Shown: positions 23,305-37,600 of the stretch, piece by piece | Layout: each line of letters opens with the position of its first letter | Numbering within the stretch: the first letter of the stretch is position 1 | Origin: Desarmillaria ectypa | Taxonomy: Eukaryota; Basidiomycota; Agaricomycetes; Agaricales; Physalacriaceae | Length of the DNA: 64,000 bases | Direction: 5' to 3' | Assembly (NCBI GenBank): GCA_030407005.1 | Contig: JAUDYN010000006.1 | Location: 1,054,001-1,118,000, forward strand | Made by a program: the position numbers and the translations under genes | The notes under the pieces: generated by a model | Told to the model about the DNA's origin: nothing | Databases searched by the model: none | Seen by the model: the letters and a program-made list of their open reading frames with translations, nothing else

Positions 23305-25744
23305 GAGGCAATACCTCTCAGTTGTCCCTGAGCATAATTCACCATTGCCTCCTCCTCCGAGGAGTCAATTAATGAGAGGACCCCTGCTGCAGGTCCCTCC
23401 TGCAACCCAAATGAGGGGGCCCCAATAGCAGGGCCCTCCTCCATCAATGAGCACAATGCTCAGGCAGTCTTCCTCCACTACAGGATGGAATGACCTGCCC
23501 CCTCTATCACTGAGGAATACACATGGCACATATGGGCTGAAGAGGATCTTCTGCCCCCTTACCCTGGGCCCCCACATCCCCACCCCATCCATCCCCCTAC
23601 CCCCACCCTTTGTTCATACTTCCAGTGGATTTCTCCCTATTCCTGGTCCCCCTCCTCCTATGAGTCTTACCATGGACCCTGAAACTCTGACAATCCCACC
23701 ATGGATTGAAACCACCCCTATGGACTCTGGGCCCATAAAGAAAACTGGCCCTGAGAAGGGACCAATTCCACCTCCTTCCTCCCTATCATCAAAATCTCTG
23801 ATGAGTCTGATAGAGAACTCGACATCCCATGCCCATCCTCTCCCACTACTGCTAACAGTCTCTTCAACCCAAACGGGGATGACTACACTTGGCTCAAACT
23901 CTCTGAGTTCGACAGGAGTTTATTCGGCCTCTTCAGGTCTGCCACCTGGGACATCTGATGTCAGGATGTGGAAGCAAGAAGTCTCTGGGATGAGCCCAGA
24001 ATAACAATGGACAAGTGGCTCACTTGTAACCAAGGAGATCCCATATAGAGTCCTAACCCCAATGCCACACTCTGTGCCTGAATACAGGTGAACTGAGAAC
24101 ATCAGTTATTCCCTGCTGCAGTCAGGGATATACTACCAGGGCTTCGAGCCCAAGATGAGGATGAGCAAAGGGAGCTAGAATGCTTCCTACAACACTTATA
24201 GGTACTGGAGACCCAATGAGAGGAGTAGATGGGGGCAAGAGCCCTAGTACAATATGTTTACCTATGATACAGATTACTATGGCAGGCTGGAATACCACCA
24301 GCCCCAATACGAAGCAATTCCAGACTACCCCCTGGATACCCTGGTTGCAAGACCAAGACCCCTGCCTGACTTGCCGCCACATAGTCAGGCATGACAACAA
24401 GGCTACCACCCCTATCAGGATGGCAGTCTTCTCTTTGCAGGGGTGGGAGAAGATATGGAAGCTAAAACTGTCCCTGCAGGAACCGCCACTGCAGGGGTGA
24501 TAAGAATCTCAGCAATGACAGAAGAAATTTGGCAGCAGACAAAAACCACACTGGCTAAGAAAGAAAAGTGCATTATGGAAATGTGCGAAGAACTCAAAAG
24601 GGAGGAGTCTACCAGAAGGATGATGACAGACTATCTCTGCAATCAAGAAAAGGGGAAAGAGCCAGACAGGGGCAGACCCTCAGAGCCACCAAGAGGCTAC
24701 CTGGGACCAGAGTTAGATCGATATTTGATCCCAAGACTGCCCCCTAGCAAGGGATCCCCTGACCTGATTCTCAACCCAGTTGTGAATGCCACCGCCAATG
24801 CCCCATACCTGGGCATCAAACCCACTCTCATCAAGGTTCCCTCCCTGTTCAAAGGAGACTACGACGATATTAAATGCTTCATAGACAATTGCATTGCTTA
24901 TTTTGAAGTGTTCCAACACTATTTCCAGATGCCATTGCACCTGGTACTATTTGTGACTTCCCACTTTGAGGGAGCTGCCAAGGACTGGTGGGTCTACAAG
25001 AGACCTAAGTTTTGAGTCAACAACTCCTACGATGGGACTGCTGCCCACTTCTGCTATCCTGATTGGGCAGACTTTGTTGACATGGTCTCACAACAATTCC
25101 GAGACCCTGCTATCAAAGAAGTTCATGAGAAGCAGATGTTCAACCTTCAGATGGGAGCACAGCCCACCTTCCATTACTTTCAGAAGTTGGAAGAAGAAGC
25201 AAAGCTAGCAGGCCAATGGACCAATGAGAACAAGCACAGCACCATGGTGAAGGCTGTTCATCTAGGAGTACCTTCCTCTTATATGACCTTCATTTCAAAC
25301 ATGGGTGTCAACATTCCATGCTCATATCTGGAATAAAAAGAGTGTATCCTCCAGATGTATGAGGAGTGCCAATGCAAGTGGGTCTTTGACCAGACTACTG
25401 GCATGCCCCAGGACAGGCAGAAGAAGGATTCCCATCCCCAATCCGAACAGCAACCCAGCAGCAAAGCCACTGCTGGGGTGACAAGTTCCTTGGCTCCAAA
25501 GCTGATGGCCAACATGGGAGTCAGTTGGGATGCTGGGACTGGTCACTGGATGACATATGGAGGGGCAGGGAAGCCCATGGATATTGATCAGTGAAGGGCC
25601 AAGGGCAGGTGCTTCAGGTGTGATGAGAAGGGTCACCTGAGCAAGGATTGCCTTAAGAGAAAAGAGTTGAGAGACATTTGGTCAGTAGGGCCCACTAATG
25701 AAGTGATGCTGCCTATGACCAAGATCAAAGAGGCAAAAGACTAG
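23261..25744 (+). pseudogene. G4 gag, single frame of 828 codons with a few stops
   Basis: From ATG 23261 (MSFSGGYPLPDW) to TAG 25742-25744 the length is a multiple of three and one frame carries all conserved segments, so no net frameshift occurred. The order is: Pro-rich N-terminus; a coiled-coil-like segment at about 24505-24630; the PRGYLGP linker; the gag core with KAIxxxIxCFIDNCIAYFEVF-like features at about 24840-25230; and a full CCHC knuckle CFRCDEKGHLSKDC at about 25614-25655. Internal stops at about 24004 (Gln in other copies), 25015 (Trp), 25336 and 25594 are single-base transitions where they can be compared. This is the best gag template in the window. Confidence 0.88.
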
Positions 25745-28700
25745 GTCAACAAGAGTTTAATTCTCCTTGCTTGATCAAGTCTCTGAAAGGTGAGTCCTTG
25801 GCTTCCATGAGTCAGACTGAATATTATAAACATAGACAATCATTGGCAAATACAAATATATATTCTATGACTTCACAGACCCTAAAGCTGAAGACCCCTC
25901 AAGAATCAAAAATGAACAGGTATGTCATCCTCCTTAAAGAAGCTGACATAAAAATATATAGTGAATCTCAAGCCCCTGATGAGGTGCAGGACTTGCCAGG
26001 TGGTGCTGGTGCTACCACAAAGTCCAATGAGCTCAGCTCACTGGATACGCTGCTGAGTAATCAGCCACAGGCAGAGGGTAGTAGGCAGGACTCCTCCAGG
26101 CCTCCCAGAAGTCTGAATGCCTTAGTGTCCTCCTTGAGTGGAGGACCAAGTCCAACAGCCTTGCCAGGGTCAGCAGGGGACTAGGAGAGTGCCTCTCACC
26201 AAGGCCAGAAGCAGGGCCATATGCTATCCAGACCAGTGGGAGAACAGCTGGTAGTGCAGCCGATGGCAATGCTGATGAGATTTGCCCCAGCCATGAAAGC
26301 TTAGTACTCTGCAGAAACTGATAGTAGAAGCAGAACCTCAGACACCTTAAGCCAAAACCAGACTCCTCCCAAGTCCTGGCAAGTTCTCGAGCAAACTAGA
26401 GCCAAAGAACAGGAGGAAGCTGCTAGCACCCAAGTGGTAAAGAGGGGGCATGCCAGTAGAACCACCACCATCATCAAAGTACCTGACAAGGAAGATGACA
26501 TGGCTTTTCAACTATGGCAAGCTAGCCAGTCCAAAGCCAGTACCTCAATACTCAAAGTCTTGCCTAACCAGGAAGCACTAAAACCTGAAATCCTGCCTAA
26601 CAAGGGGGTACCAAACCTCGAAGTCCTGCCAGCAATGGAGGCATGTGATCACCGATAGTACAAACCATTTCGGATTGACTGGACTCTGCATGCTGTTTGC
26701 AGTTCCAAGAACTTGGCAGTTGCCAAAGCCATTCTCTCCATGTGAGTTCATCCCAAAAGACTTGGAGAGATAATCAATGAGCTTGTTCAGAGCTTAAGAA
26801 CCAAAGAGAGTCTTGTGCATGAGCAACTCTATGAACTTCATGAACTGATATGGTATATCTGTAGAACCAGGAGCTCAGGATGAGACTTCTTGGTGGATAT
26901 CTAGATCTCTCCTTGCACAGGAAAGAAGATGTTGACAACCTGAGCATTGTTGGACAATGGCTGTACAGGCAGCTCTATCAACTGAACCTATGTTCAACAA
27001 CACTAGTTGGATACCTGAAAAGCTGCCTCCCCCATTCCAGTATATAATGCTGATGGAACCCATAACAAGGCAGGCAATGTAACAGAATTTGTGGAACTCC
27101 AAATGACCATCAGAGATCACAGCGAATGAATTGACCTTGCAGTCACTGATCTAGGTTCCAAGACTGTGTACTTGGGCCATGACTGGCTGAAACACCATAA
27201 TCTGCTTGTCAATTGGAAGATAGGATCCATGATATTCAGGCAATGTCAATGCACCAAAAACTATTTTATGCTTCCCGATGCAGATGAAGAAGACCAGTGG
27301 GATGAAGAACTTGAGAAGGGAGAAAGTATTCTTGTGGTCAATATGCAAGAAGAAATCATTCTTTGAGCAGTTCACCACACAAATGAATTGGCAGCAGCCA
27401 CAAATGCAGAAAAACTGAAACAGATGTTTGAAGAGCTCATGCCTCCTCAGTACTAAAGCTTTAGAGATGTATTCTCAAAAGAAAGCTTTGATGATCTACC
27501 CAAATGAAGACCCTGGGATCATGCCATTGAGCTAATTCCTAATGCAAAATCTACCCTAGACTGCAAAGTCTACCCACTCAACTAAAACGAACAAGAACAA
27601 CTTGACAAGTTCTTGGATGAAAACCTCAACTCAGAAAGGATCTGACCTTCTAAATCCCTCTTTGCATCTCTTTTCTTCTTTGTCAAGAAAAAGGATGGCT
27701 CTTTACGACCTGTTCAGGACTATAGAAAGCTGAATGAAATGATGATCAAAAATCATTATCCCCTCCCATTGATCTCTGAGCTTATCAACAAATTACATGG
27801 AGCAAAGTATTTCTCTAAACTGGATGTTTGATGGGGATACAACAATGTATGCATCAGAGATGGAGATGAGGAAAAGGCTGCATTCAGAACTAACTGAGGA
27901 CTCTTTGAGCCAATGGTTATGTTCTTTGGTCTTACAAATTCACCTGCTATGTTTCAGTGGATGATGAATGATATCTTCAAGGATTTAATCACCAGAGGAA
28001 AAGTTATCATCTATCTTAACAATATCCTGATATTCACAAAATCCCTGTCTGAACACCAAATCATTGTTTGGCAAGTGCTCCAATGTCTCCAGGAAAACAA
28101 GTTGTTTCTCAAAGCAGAGAAATGCGAGTTCAAAGTACTCGAAACCAAATATCTGGGTGTCATCATCAGTGAAGATGCTATTTGTATGGACCTGGTCAAA
28201 ATCACAGGAATCACTGATTGGCCCACTCCCACAAAAAAGAAGGAACTACAGTCCTTCTTAAGGTTCACGGATTTCTACTAGAAATTCATATGTGACTATT
28301 CCAAAATAGTATGACCCCTTATTCAGTTAACTGGCAAGGTTGATTGGACATGGGGACTAGAGCAAGAACAAGTATTCTCACAACTCAAACAGTTGATGAC
28401 TATGAATATAGTCCTAACTATTCCCTTGGATGATGGGAAATTCTGAGTAGAAGCCGATACCAGTGATAGAGCTATTGGTGCTGTTCTAAGCCAAGAACAG
28501 AACAGGAAGTGGAGACTAGTTGCCTTCATGTCAAAAGCATTAACAGTCACTGAATGCAACTATAAGATCTATGATAAGGAGTTGCTAGCAATCATGCTAG
28601 CCCTAGAAGAATGGCATCACTATCTCATGAGTGCCAAAGAAACCATTGAAATCTGGACCAATCATCAAAATCTCCAGTATTTATGAAAACCACAGAAGTT

Positions 28701-29653
28701 GAACTGCTGACAAGCACAGTGGGTTACAGAACTGGCTGAGTACCACTTTGTCCTTCAACACAAAGCTGGGGTCGCCAACAAAAAGGCAGACCTTCTCAGT
28801 CAACAAGACGATCACAATCAAGAAAAGGAAGATAACCAAGATGTAGTTGTCCTTTCCCCAGAACATTTTCAGGCATTAATACTGCTCACCACCAGAGAAT
28901 GTATCATGCATATAAGAAATGCAACACAGCAGAAAAGTCAGTGAGATCAAGGGATTGAGAAATCCCTTAATCATGAAAGAGGAATCACCCAAGAGAGTGA
29001 AATCTTGTAGTATGACAGATGAATCTACATTCTCCAGGACCCTTTCCTTCATGGAGAGATCATTGCCCAATATCATGATCACATCACCATGGGACATCCA
29101 GGAATCGCCAAAACCAAGGAACTTATTCTACGTGAATATTGGTGGCCAAAGATGAAAAAAGATGTCAAATCCTATATCAAGGGATGTGAAACTTGTCAAC
29201 AAACAAAGAGTGATATGCAGGCCAAGACAGTGCCTCTTCATCCCAATGCAATCCCTGATACTCCATGGATGCACATTTCTGTTGACATAGTCACCAGTCT
29301 TCTAGAATCTGAAGGCTTTGATGCCTTACTCAGCATCATAGACCAGTTCTCCAAGAACATACTCTTGATTCCATGTAATGAGGAACTATCCACAGAAGGA
29401 TGGGCATTGATGCTCCACAACCATGTGTATGCAAAGCATGGAATGCCACAAGTGGTCATATCCAACTGAGGACCCCAATTCATATCTGCATTCATGAAGG
29501 AACTTTATCGAATGCTAGACATCACACAGAATGCTTCAACTGCATATCATCCCCAGACAGATGGACAGACAGAGAGAGTCAACCAGGAAGTTGAAAAGTA
29601 TCTTTGTATCTTTGTCAACCATCAACAAATGGACTGGGTCACATGGTTACCCC

Positions 29654-30072
29654 TGTTAGGGCCTGTCTTAGGCATATGACTTGGGGCATCAGCTGATCTC
29701 TCTGGGTTGTTATGCATTCAAACAGTTACCCAATTGAGAGATTTAGGCCAGGCCTTTAGTGTGATGCGAGTAAGAAGTATATAGATTAAGTTTAGTCGAA
29801 AGATAGAGTACAACGATGTAGTTTACTCTGTTTATATACTATTTCTATAGTGATATATTTAGGTGAAATAGTTCAGTCCATGCTGGAACAGTGTCAAAGT
29901 TGGATGGTCTGGAAGGATCATTAGTCTAATAGAAAGTGTTTGGGGTGACAGATAGTGAGAATGAGGGTGTGTGTCAGCAAGTAGTTGGATATGAGTCAGA
30001 ATCAATGGTTGATTAGATGGCTGAGTCATGGATATGACTCGGATAAGATAAGATAATGGAAAAATCATAACA
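29654..30072 (-). repeat. G5 3' LTR (type I)
   Basis: 419 bp, plus-strand ends TGTTAGGGCC and AATCATAACA. The core promoter is type I (plus strand CTCTGTTTATATACTATTTC), unlike the other G5 LTR. Confidence 0.87.
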
Positions 30073-30104
30073 TTACCCTGTTGTTAAAGCAGTCATCCCA
30101 ACTG

Positions 30105-32761
30105 CTAAGGCTCTTCTTCAGGGGTGTCAAATTGTATCACAATTTGACTGATCCAGTACTGATCAATCAGCTTTTTCCAACTTCTCATCTAGATTGACAA
30201 TCCACTTGGTGTATCCATCTTTTTGTTTGGTGAGGTAGGCTATGTCGCTATGTTCTGAGTATTCGTGGTCTAAGATCTTGACCACCATTTTGTCCTTGGT
30301 TACAATTTTTGGAGTGTATAGGATGCAGTTTACACTGGCCTCATACTCTTGGATTGCTTCCAACACATTCGTCATCTGGTTTTCTTGAACCCATAAGTTG
30401 TGTTCATGGGTCCATCCTTTCCACTTGACTAGATAGTCCATGACTTCTCTAGATGGTTGTCCTCTTTTGGAGCATACTTTCTGAGTGTGCAAGTCCAAAA
30501 CTTCTTTGATTTTGTACTCCTCTTGACTATTGATGAGGTCTGAAGGAGGAGACAGTGGTTGTTGTTGGTTCGGGAATGTAGGCACAACATAGGGAGTTAG
30601 CAACTGTTTATTGAATTGGGGATGAATCTTCCAATGAGGTGGCAGCTTCAACTTGTATGCTGCTGCTCCTGACTTTTCGATGATTTTGAATGGTCCCATT
30701 CATTTATCATCAAGTTTCTTTTTTGGTCATGGAAGGTGAAGATTGGCAGTATCGAGCCAGACCCTGTCACCAATTTGGTATTCCCATGGCAATTGTTTTC
30801 ATTTGTTGTATTGCACCTTCATTTGCACTGCTGCTTTTTCCAATGCATCATGTATCTCTTTATGGACCTTGGCCATTGTCTCAGTGAAGTCAATAGCTGC
30901 CGGATTTGCAAAGCTGGTTTTCTGCATTGACTTGGGAATGAGTTGGGGATTCTGTCCATATAGGACCATGAATAGGCTTTTGCCCATAGCTGAATGAGTT
31001 TGGTTGTTATGGGCAAATTCTGCCAGGAGTAGCCATGCTACCCAGTCTATCTGTCAATGATTGACAAAGATGCAAAGATACTTTTCAACCTTCTGGTTGA
31101 CCCTCTCTGTCTGTCCATCTGTCTGTGGATGATATGCTATTGAGGTGTTTTGCATGATATTCAGCATTCAATATAGTTCCTTCATGAATGCTGATATGAA
31201 TTGAGGTCCTCGGTCAGATATGACCACTTGTGGCATACCATGCTTTGCATATACATGGTTGCAGAGTATCAATGCCCATCCTTTCATGGATAATTCCTCA
31301 TTGCACAGAATTAGGAGTATATTCTTGGAGAACCAGTCTACAATGACTAGTAAAGCATCAAAGCCTTCAGATTCTGGAAGACTGGTGACCATGTCGATGG
31401 AAATGTGCATCCATGGGGTATCAGGGATAGCATTAGGATGAAGAGGCACTGCCTTTGCCTGCATGTCACTCCTCATTCATTGACAAGTCTCACATCCCTT
31501 GATGTAGGACTCGATGTCTTTCTTCATTTTGGGCCACCAGTACTTGCAAAGGATGAGTTTCTTGGTCTTTGCGATTCCTGGATGTCTGGCAGTGATGTGA
31601 TCATGATATTGGGAAATGATCTCACCATGTAAGATAGAGTCATTGGGAATGTAAATTCATCCATCATACCACAAGAGTTCATCTTCTTGGGTGATTCCTC
31701 ACTCATAATTGAGGGATTTCTTGATCCCCTGGTCCCATTGGGATTTTTGTCAGGTTGTGTCTCTTATACACATGGTTCATTCTTCAGCTGTGAGCAGTAC
31801 TAATGCCTGGAAGTGTTCTGGGGAAAGAACGACAACGTCTTGATTGTCTTCCTTCCCCTGATCATGATCATCTCATCTGCTGAGGAGATCGGCCTTTTTG
31901 TTCACAGTTCCAGCTTTGTGTTGAAGGACAAAGTGGTACTCGGCTAGTTCAGTGACCCACTGAGCTTGTCGGCGGTTCAGCTTCTGGGATTTTCGGAAAT
32001 ACTGAAGGTTTTGGTGATCCATCCAGATTTCAATAGTCTCTTTAGCACCCATAAGATAATAGCACCATTCTTCTAGTGCTAGCATGATTGCTAACAACTC
32101 CTTGTCATAAATTTTTGCTTGGAAACTTGCCAGGCCTCGGGAGGAGTCTGGTATTGGCTTGAGGCATTCGAAGTTCTGCTTCTACTAGCTGTTGTGGCAG
32201 AGTACTGGGCTTTCACATCTGGGGTGAATCTCATCAGCATTGCCTGTAGCTCTGCAGTCGGCTGTTCTCCCACTAGTCCAGCTAGCACGTGGCTCCAGTC
32301 CTGGCCTTGGTGGGTGCTCTTCTGGTCCCCCACCAACCCTGGCGAGGCTGGTGGGCTTGTCCCTCTGCTCGAGGAGGGCACTGGTACTTTCAGACTTCTG
32401 GGAGGCCCAAGGGAGTCCTGCCTACTAGTCCCTGCCTGTTGCTGATTACTCAGCAGCATATCCAGTGAGCTAAGCTCATTGGACTTTGTGGTGGCACCAG
32501 CACCACCTGGCAAGTCCCGCACCTCATCGGGGGCTTGGGAATTATCACTACAGATACTCATGTCAGCTTCTTGGAGGAGGATAACGTACCTGTTTGTTGT
32601 CAATTCTTTGTTTGTCTTCGGCTTCAGGGTCTGTGAAGTCATAGAATAGATATTTGTATTTTCTGGTAATTGTCTATGATTATAATATTTAGTCCAACCT
32701 GCAGAAACCAAGGACTCACCTTCAGACTTGGTCGAGCAAGAGGAATCGAACTCTTGTCAAC
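30105..32761 (-). pseudogene. G5 pol, protease and RT deleted
   Basis: Minus-strand pol. The N-terminal linker (about 32.1-32.75 kb) is open over some 200 codons and ends in EAWQVSKQ. At about 32112-32118 it joins directly to RNase H at the segment reading [16 protein letters not shown], so protease, RT and the start of RNase H are gone. The integrase zinc domain and core (about 31.1-31.6 kb, with VISDRGPQF intact), the GPF-type segment and chromodomain (about 30.36-30.48 kb) are well preserved. The stop TAG is at 30105-30107. An element like this could be mobilised only in trans. Confidence 0.87.
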
Positions 32762-34336
32762 CTAGTCTTTTACTTCCTCAACCTTAGACATAACTGGCAC
32801 CACTTTGTTAGTGGGCCCCAAGGATCTGACATCCCTCAACTCTTTTCTCTTGGGACAATCTCTGCTCAGGTGATCCTTTTCATCACATCTGAAGCATCAT
32901 CTCTCAGCCCTTTGCCGATCAATATCCATGGGCTTCCCCACCCCTCCATAAGTTGTCCACTGACCAGTTCTGGCATCCTGACTGGTCCCACTGTTGGCAG
33001 TCAGCTTTGGAACTGAGAAACTTATCACCCTAGCAGTGGCTTTGCCACTGGGCTGCTGTTATTGTTGGGGGTGGGGGTCCTTCTTCTGCCCATCCCGGGG
33101 CATACTAGTGGTCTGATCAAAAACCCATTTCCACTGTCTTTCCTTATACATATGCAAGATGCACTCCTTCCATTCCAGGTATGAGCACAGGATGTTGATG
33201 CCCATATTAGAGATAAAGGTGGTATAGGAGCTTGGGACGCCTAGTCACACCACCTTCACAATGGCCCTGTGCTCTGCTTCATCCATTCATTGGCCCACTA
33301 ACTTGGCCTCTTCTTCCAGCTTCTGGAAGTAGTGGGAGGCAGGCTGCACTCTCATGTGGAGGTTGAACATCCTCTTTTCATGGATTTCCTCAATAGCAGG
33401 GTCTTGAAATTAGTGCAAGACCATGTTGATGAAGTCAGTCCAGTCAGGATATCAGAAATGGATGGTGGTCCCATCATAGGAGTCACCTACCTAGAATTTG
33501 GGTCTCTTGTAGACCCACCAGTCCTTAGTGGCCCCCTTGAAGTGGGAGGTCGCAAATAATACCAGGTGCGATGGCACCTGGAAATAATGTTGGAACACTT
33601 CAAAATAGGTGATACAATTGCCAATGAAGCATTCAATATTGTCATGATCCCCCTTGAATGGAGAGGGGATCTTGACAAGAGTTGGTTTGATGTTCAAATA
33701 TGGGGCATCAGTGGTGGCATTCCTGACAGGGTTGGGGATAGGGTCAGGAGGACCCTTACCAGAGGGTGGTCTTGGGATTGAATACTGATCTGGCCTTGGA
33801 CCAGGGTAACCTCTTGGTGGCTCACCCAAGGGTCTGCCCCTCTCAGGCTCTTTCCCCTTCTCCTGAACTTGGAGATAGTCTGTCATCATCTTATGAGCAG
33901 ACTCCTCCCTGTCAATTTCTTCACGCATCTCTGCAATGTGCTTTTCCTTTTCGACCAGCATGTTTTTCATCTGCTGGTGAATTTTCTCTGCCATTGCCAG
34001 GATTCTTGATGCCCCTGCAGTGGCAGTTCCTGCAGGGACATTTTCTGCTTCCATGTCTTCTCCTACCCCTGCAAAGAGAAGACTACCACCCTAATAGGGG
34101 TGGTATCCTTGGTGATGCACCTGGTGATGTGGGGACAAGTCAGGTAATGGTCATGAGTTTGTGACCAGGATATCCAAGGGATAGTCCAGAATTGTTTCAT
34201 ATTGGGGATGGTGATATTCCATCCCACTGTAGTAACCTGTGTCATAGATTATTGTATCATACTGGGGCCTTTGCCCCCATCTACTCCTCTCATGCCACCT
34301 TCAATCTCCATAAGTGTCAGAGAGTTCGCTCCAGTT

Positions 34337-34547
34337 TGTTGGGATAGCAATCCTGAGCAAGTACTAGAATGTACTCAAAGGATTGGCTTATTCAGCAGGA
34401 TCAAGTTTGGACCATGAAAGTGGACATACATAGTATTTCGTAGTAAGTTCTAGAAGTAGTACAAAATGTATTTAAGTAGGACATCTCTTGCTTGAGAGGC
34501 AAGGATTTTACCATCCTTTCTATGTTCTCCTCACTCTTGTTACAACA
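34337..34547 (+). repeat. Copia 5' LTR
   Basis: 211 bp from TGTTGGGATAGC to GTTACAACA. The element's untranslated leader follows to the ATG at 34632. Confidence 0.94.
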
Positions 34548-34631
34548 GGTTATGGGCCCTGGCTCTAACTGAACTACTTACATCATCACCAACTTCACAC
34601 TCTCGTACTTTATGTACACACAAAGAACCAA

Positions 34632-37600
34632 ATGGATAGCCAGTCCATGTATAGGATTGAACCCCTTAAGGGCCCAGAAAACTACCTGACATGGAAAGTC
34701 AAGATGATCAATATACTAACCGATTTAGGTCTAATTGACTATGCCAATGGAAGCTCTATGGCCCTGGCAGAAGCAGCACTGGTGGCAGATTGGAAGAAGA
34801 GCGATAGGAAGGCTCTTTCAACAATAAGGCTGTGGGTTTTGGATGGCCCACTGGTGTATATTGCTGGTTCTAAGACTTCAGCAGAAGCCTGGAAAGCTCT
34901 GAAGGACATGTATGAGTCAAGGGGACCCATGGGAATTGTCCTTGTGAGAAGGAAATTCTTTAGAGCTCAGTGTGAAGAAGGAGGAAACATAGAGGAGCAT
35001 ATTAGAACTATGAGGTCCTACCAGAAGGAGCTGGCATCCCTTAAGCAGACTGTTGAGGAGGAGGACTTCTCAATCACACTGCTTACATCACTTCCGGAAT
35101 CATGGAATTCATTCATTTCATCAGTGGATACTGCAGACTTGAAGGATTCATACAAATTGATTTCTCGAATTCTCCAAGAAGACATCTGATTGCGGAAAAA
35201 GACTTCTGACCCAATGATAACACTTGCAGCACATGGCAAGAAGAAGTTTAATCCAAAAATCACATGTTATGGATGTGGAGAAACTGGCCACATTAAGGCT
35301 AATTGCCCAAATGGGAAGAAGAATCCCAGAAAGCAATGGAAGGGGAAAGGGAAGGGCCAGACTCAGGCACATGTTGCCAAGTCAGATTCTGATGAAGAAG
35401 ATTATACATTTTGGGCAAAAGACATCACACCTACTGCACTTGCAGGGTCATCATGGATCGGAGACTCAGGCACCACCAAGCATATAGTCAAGAATAGATT
35501 GCATTTTTCTAACTATGTTGAGACCCCAGGACATGAAGTTATTGGTGTAGGAAGGTCAAAAGGCTTGGGAAGAGGAACAGTTAAGATTAAAATGGTTGAA
35601 GGAGGGAAGACCACTGCAGTCACTCTAAAAGACTGTATTTATTGCCCTGAAGCACCATTCAATCTTATATCATTAGAGTGCATCATAGATGCTGGGTTTG
35701 AACTCAAATTCAAAGAATCCCAGATGGATATTATCTCACCACGTGGCAAAAGGATTGGCCATGGAGATAAAGTATCGAAGCTGTATAGCCTAGATATTAT
35801 TGCACCAGAAATAACCCAGGCCCATGTGACAAAACCGGCCCAATCATGGCAGAAGTAGCATCAGGTAATAGGCCACTTAAACATGGGATCAGTAAAGAGA
35901 CTATTTAGGAAGAAAATGGTCAAGGGAATGGATGTGGATGAGTCAGTAGTGCCCCAGAAGGATTGCGAAGCCTGCATACAGGCCAAACATCATACCGAGC
36001 CATTTCCACAAGAAGCTGAAAGGAATTATACTGAAATAGGTGAAATGACATTTTCAGACTTATGGGGGCCAGCCTGAACTCAGGGTATCCATGGAGAAAG
36101 ATATTACATAAGCTTCATAGATGAGAAATCCCAGAGGACAATGTTGTATTTTCTGAAGTCAAAACAGGATACAGAAATCTGAAAGAAGATTTAGCAGTAC
36201 CAAAAATACATTAAAGTCCACACTGGAAGAGATCTGAAGTTTATGAGGATTGATAATGGGAAGGAATATATCAATGAGGAGGTGAAGAAATACCTCCAGA
36301 GCAATGGCATCCAGTTGGAACTGACTGCCACATATTCTCCATCCCAAAATGGAGTCGCTGAGAGAGTCAATCAGACTCTTGTGGAGCATGCTCATGCCAT
36401 GCTAGAAGAACATCACCTGCCAAAATTTTTATGGCCTGAGGCAGTGGCATATGCCACATATTTGAAGAACCAATCACCAACCAGGGCCATCAAAAGTGAT
36501 CTAACCCCAGAAGAAGTGTTTTGTGGAACAAAACCAGACATTTCAACACTCCAGGAATTCGGAACAAAGTGCTGGGTGTTGCAACAGGATAACAAAAGGT
36601 CAAAACTCGACCCAAAATCAAGGGAATTTATCTTTACAGGTCTTGCAGATGAATCAAGAGCCTGGAGATACTATAACTCACAGACTAGGCAGATTCAGAC
36701 CTCAAGAAATGTTATATTCCCTGAAGAGAGCATTCTAAATGCTAACAATGATGAATACATTGTATCCCATCCTCCACTGCTCGAGGGGGAGTCAGGGAGC
36801 AAAGTAGAGCAGATTCTGGATAGAAATGATGATATTTTGGACAAATCCACAGGTGCCAGAAATGCCAAAACAAAAGGAGAAATGCCCCTTGATGACTCGG
36901 CAACCAAATCAAAGTTACCTGTATGGCATGGGAAGGTGATTCAGCCATGCAACAAATCAGTCCAGATTGCATCAGTAGCCCCACCAAGTTACCGGTTCCT
37001 TAATAATCTAGCCTCATGAGGCACGAAATTGCCAAAGAAGCAGCAGGAAGTAACAAAGAAACCACTGGAGACTGTAAATATTGCAGTAGAATATGCATGT
37101 GTGGGAGAGACTGCAGATAACCTCAGTGATAAGCCATTAAGCCTTGAAGAAGCTAAAATAAGGCCAGATTGGCATCATTAGAAGAAAGCAATGGATGAAG
37201 AATATAATCTATTGACTTCTCTAGGCACATGGCAGCTGGAAGAATTACCTCAGGATAGGTCGCTTGTTGATTGTAAGTGGACCTACAGGCTGAAAAGAGA
37301 TGGTGATGGAAAAATCACCAGGCACAAAGCCAGACTCATTGTGAAAGGATTTTCACAGAAACCTGGAATTGATTTCTTTGAGACATATGCACCCATAGTT
37401 AGGCTGGACACATTCTGCCTACTTATGGCCATTGCTGCACAAAGAAACCTGATTATTCATGGAATGGATGTTATTGAAGCCTACTTAAATGAAAAGCTCA
37501 ATGAATCTATTTATATGGCACAGCCACCCGAATATTCTGATGGGAGTGGCAAGATGGCACACCTCAAGTTGACATTATATGGACTCAAACAATCTGGCCA

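Noticed and set aside
30690..30997. Several plus-strand frames opposite the G5 and G3 integrase
   Set aside because: They recur at equivalent places in each Gypsy copy as the complement of integrase and gag and have no motifs of their own.
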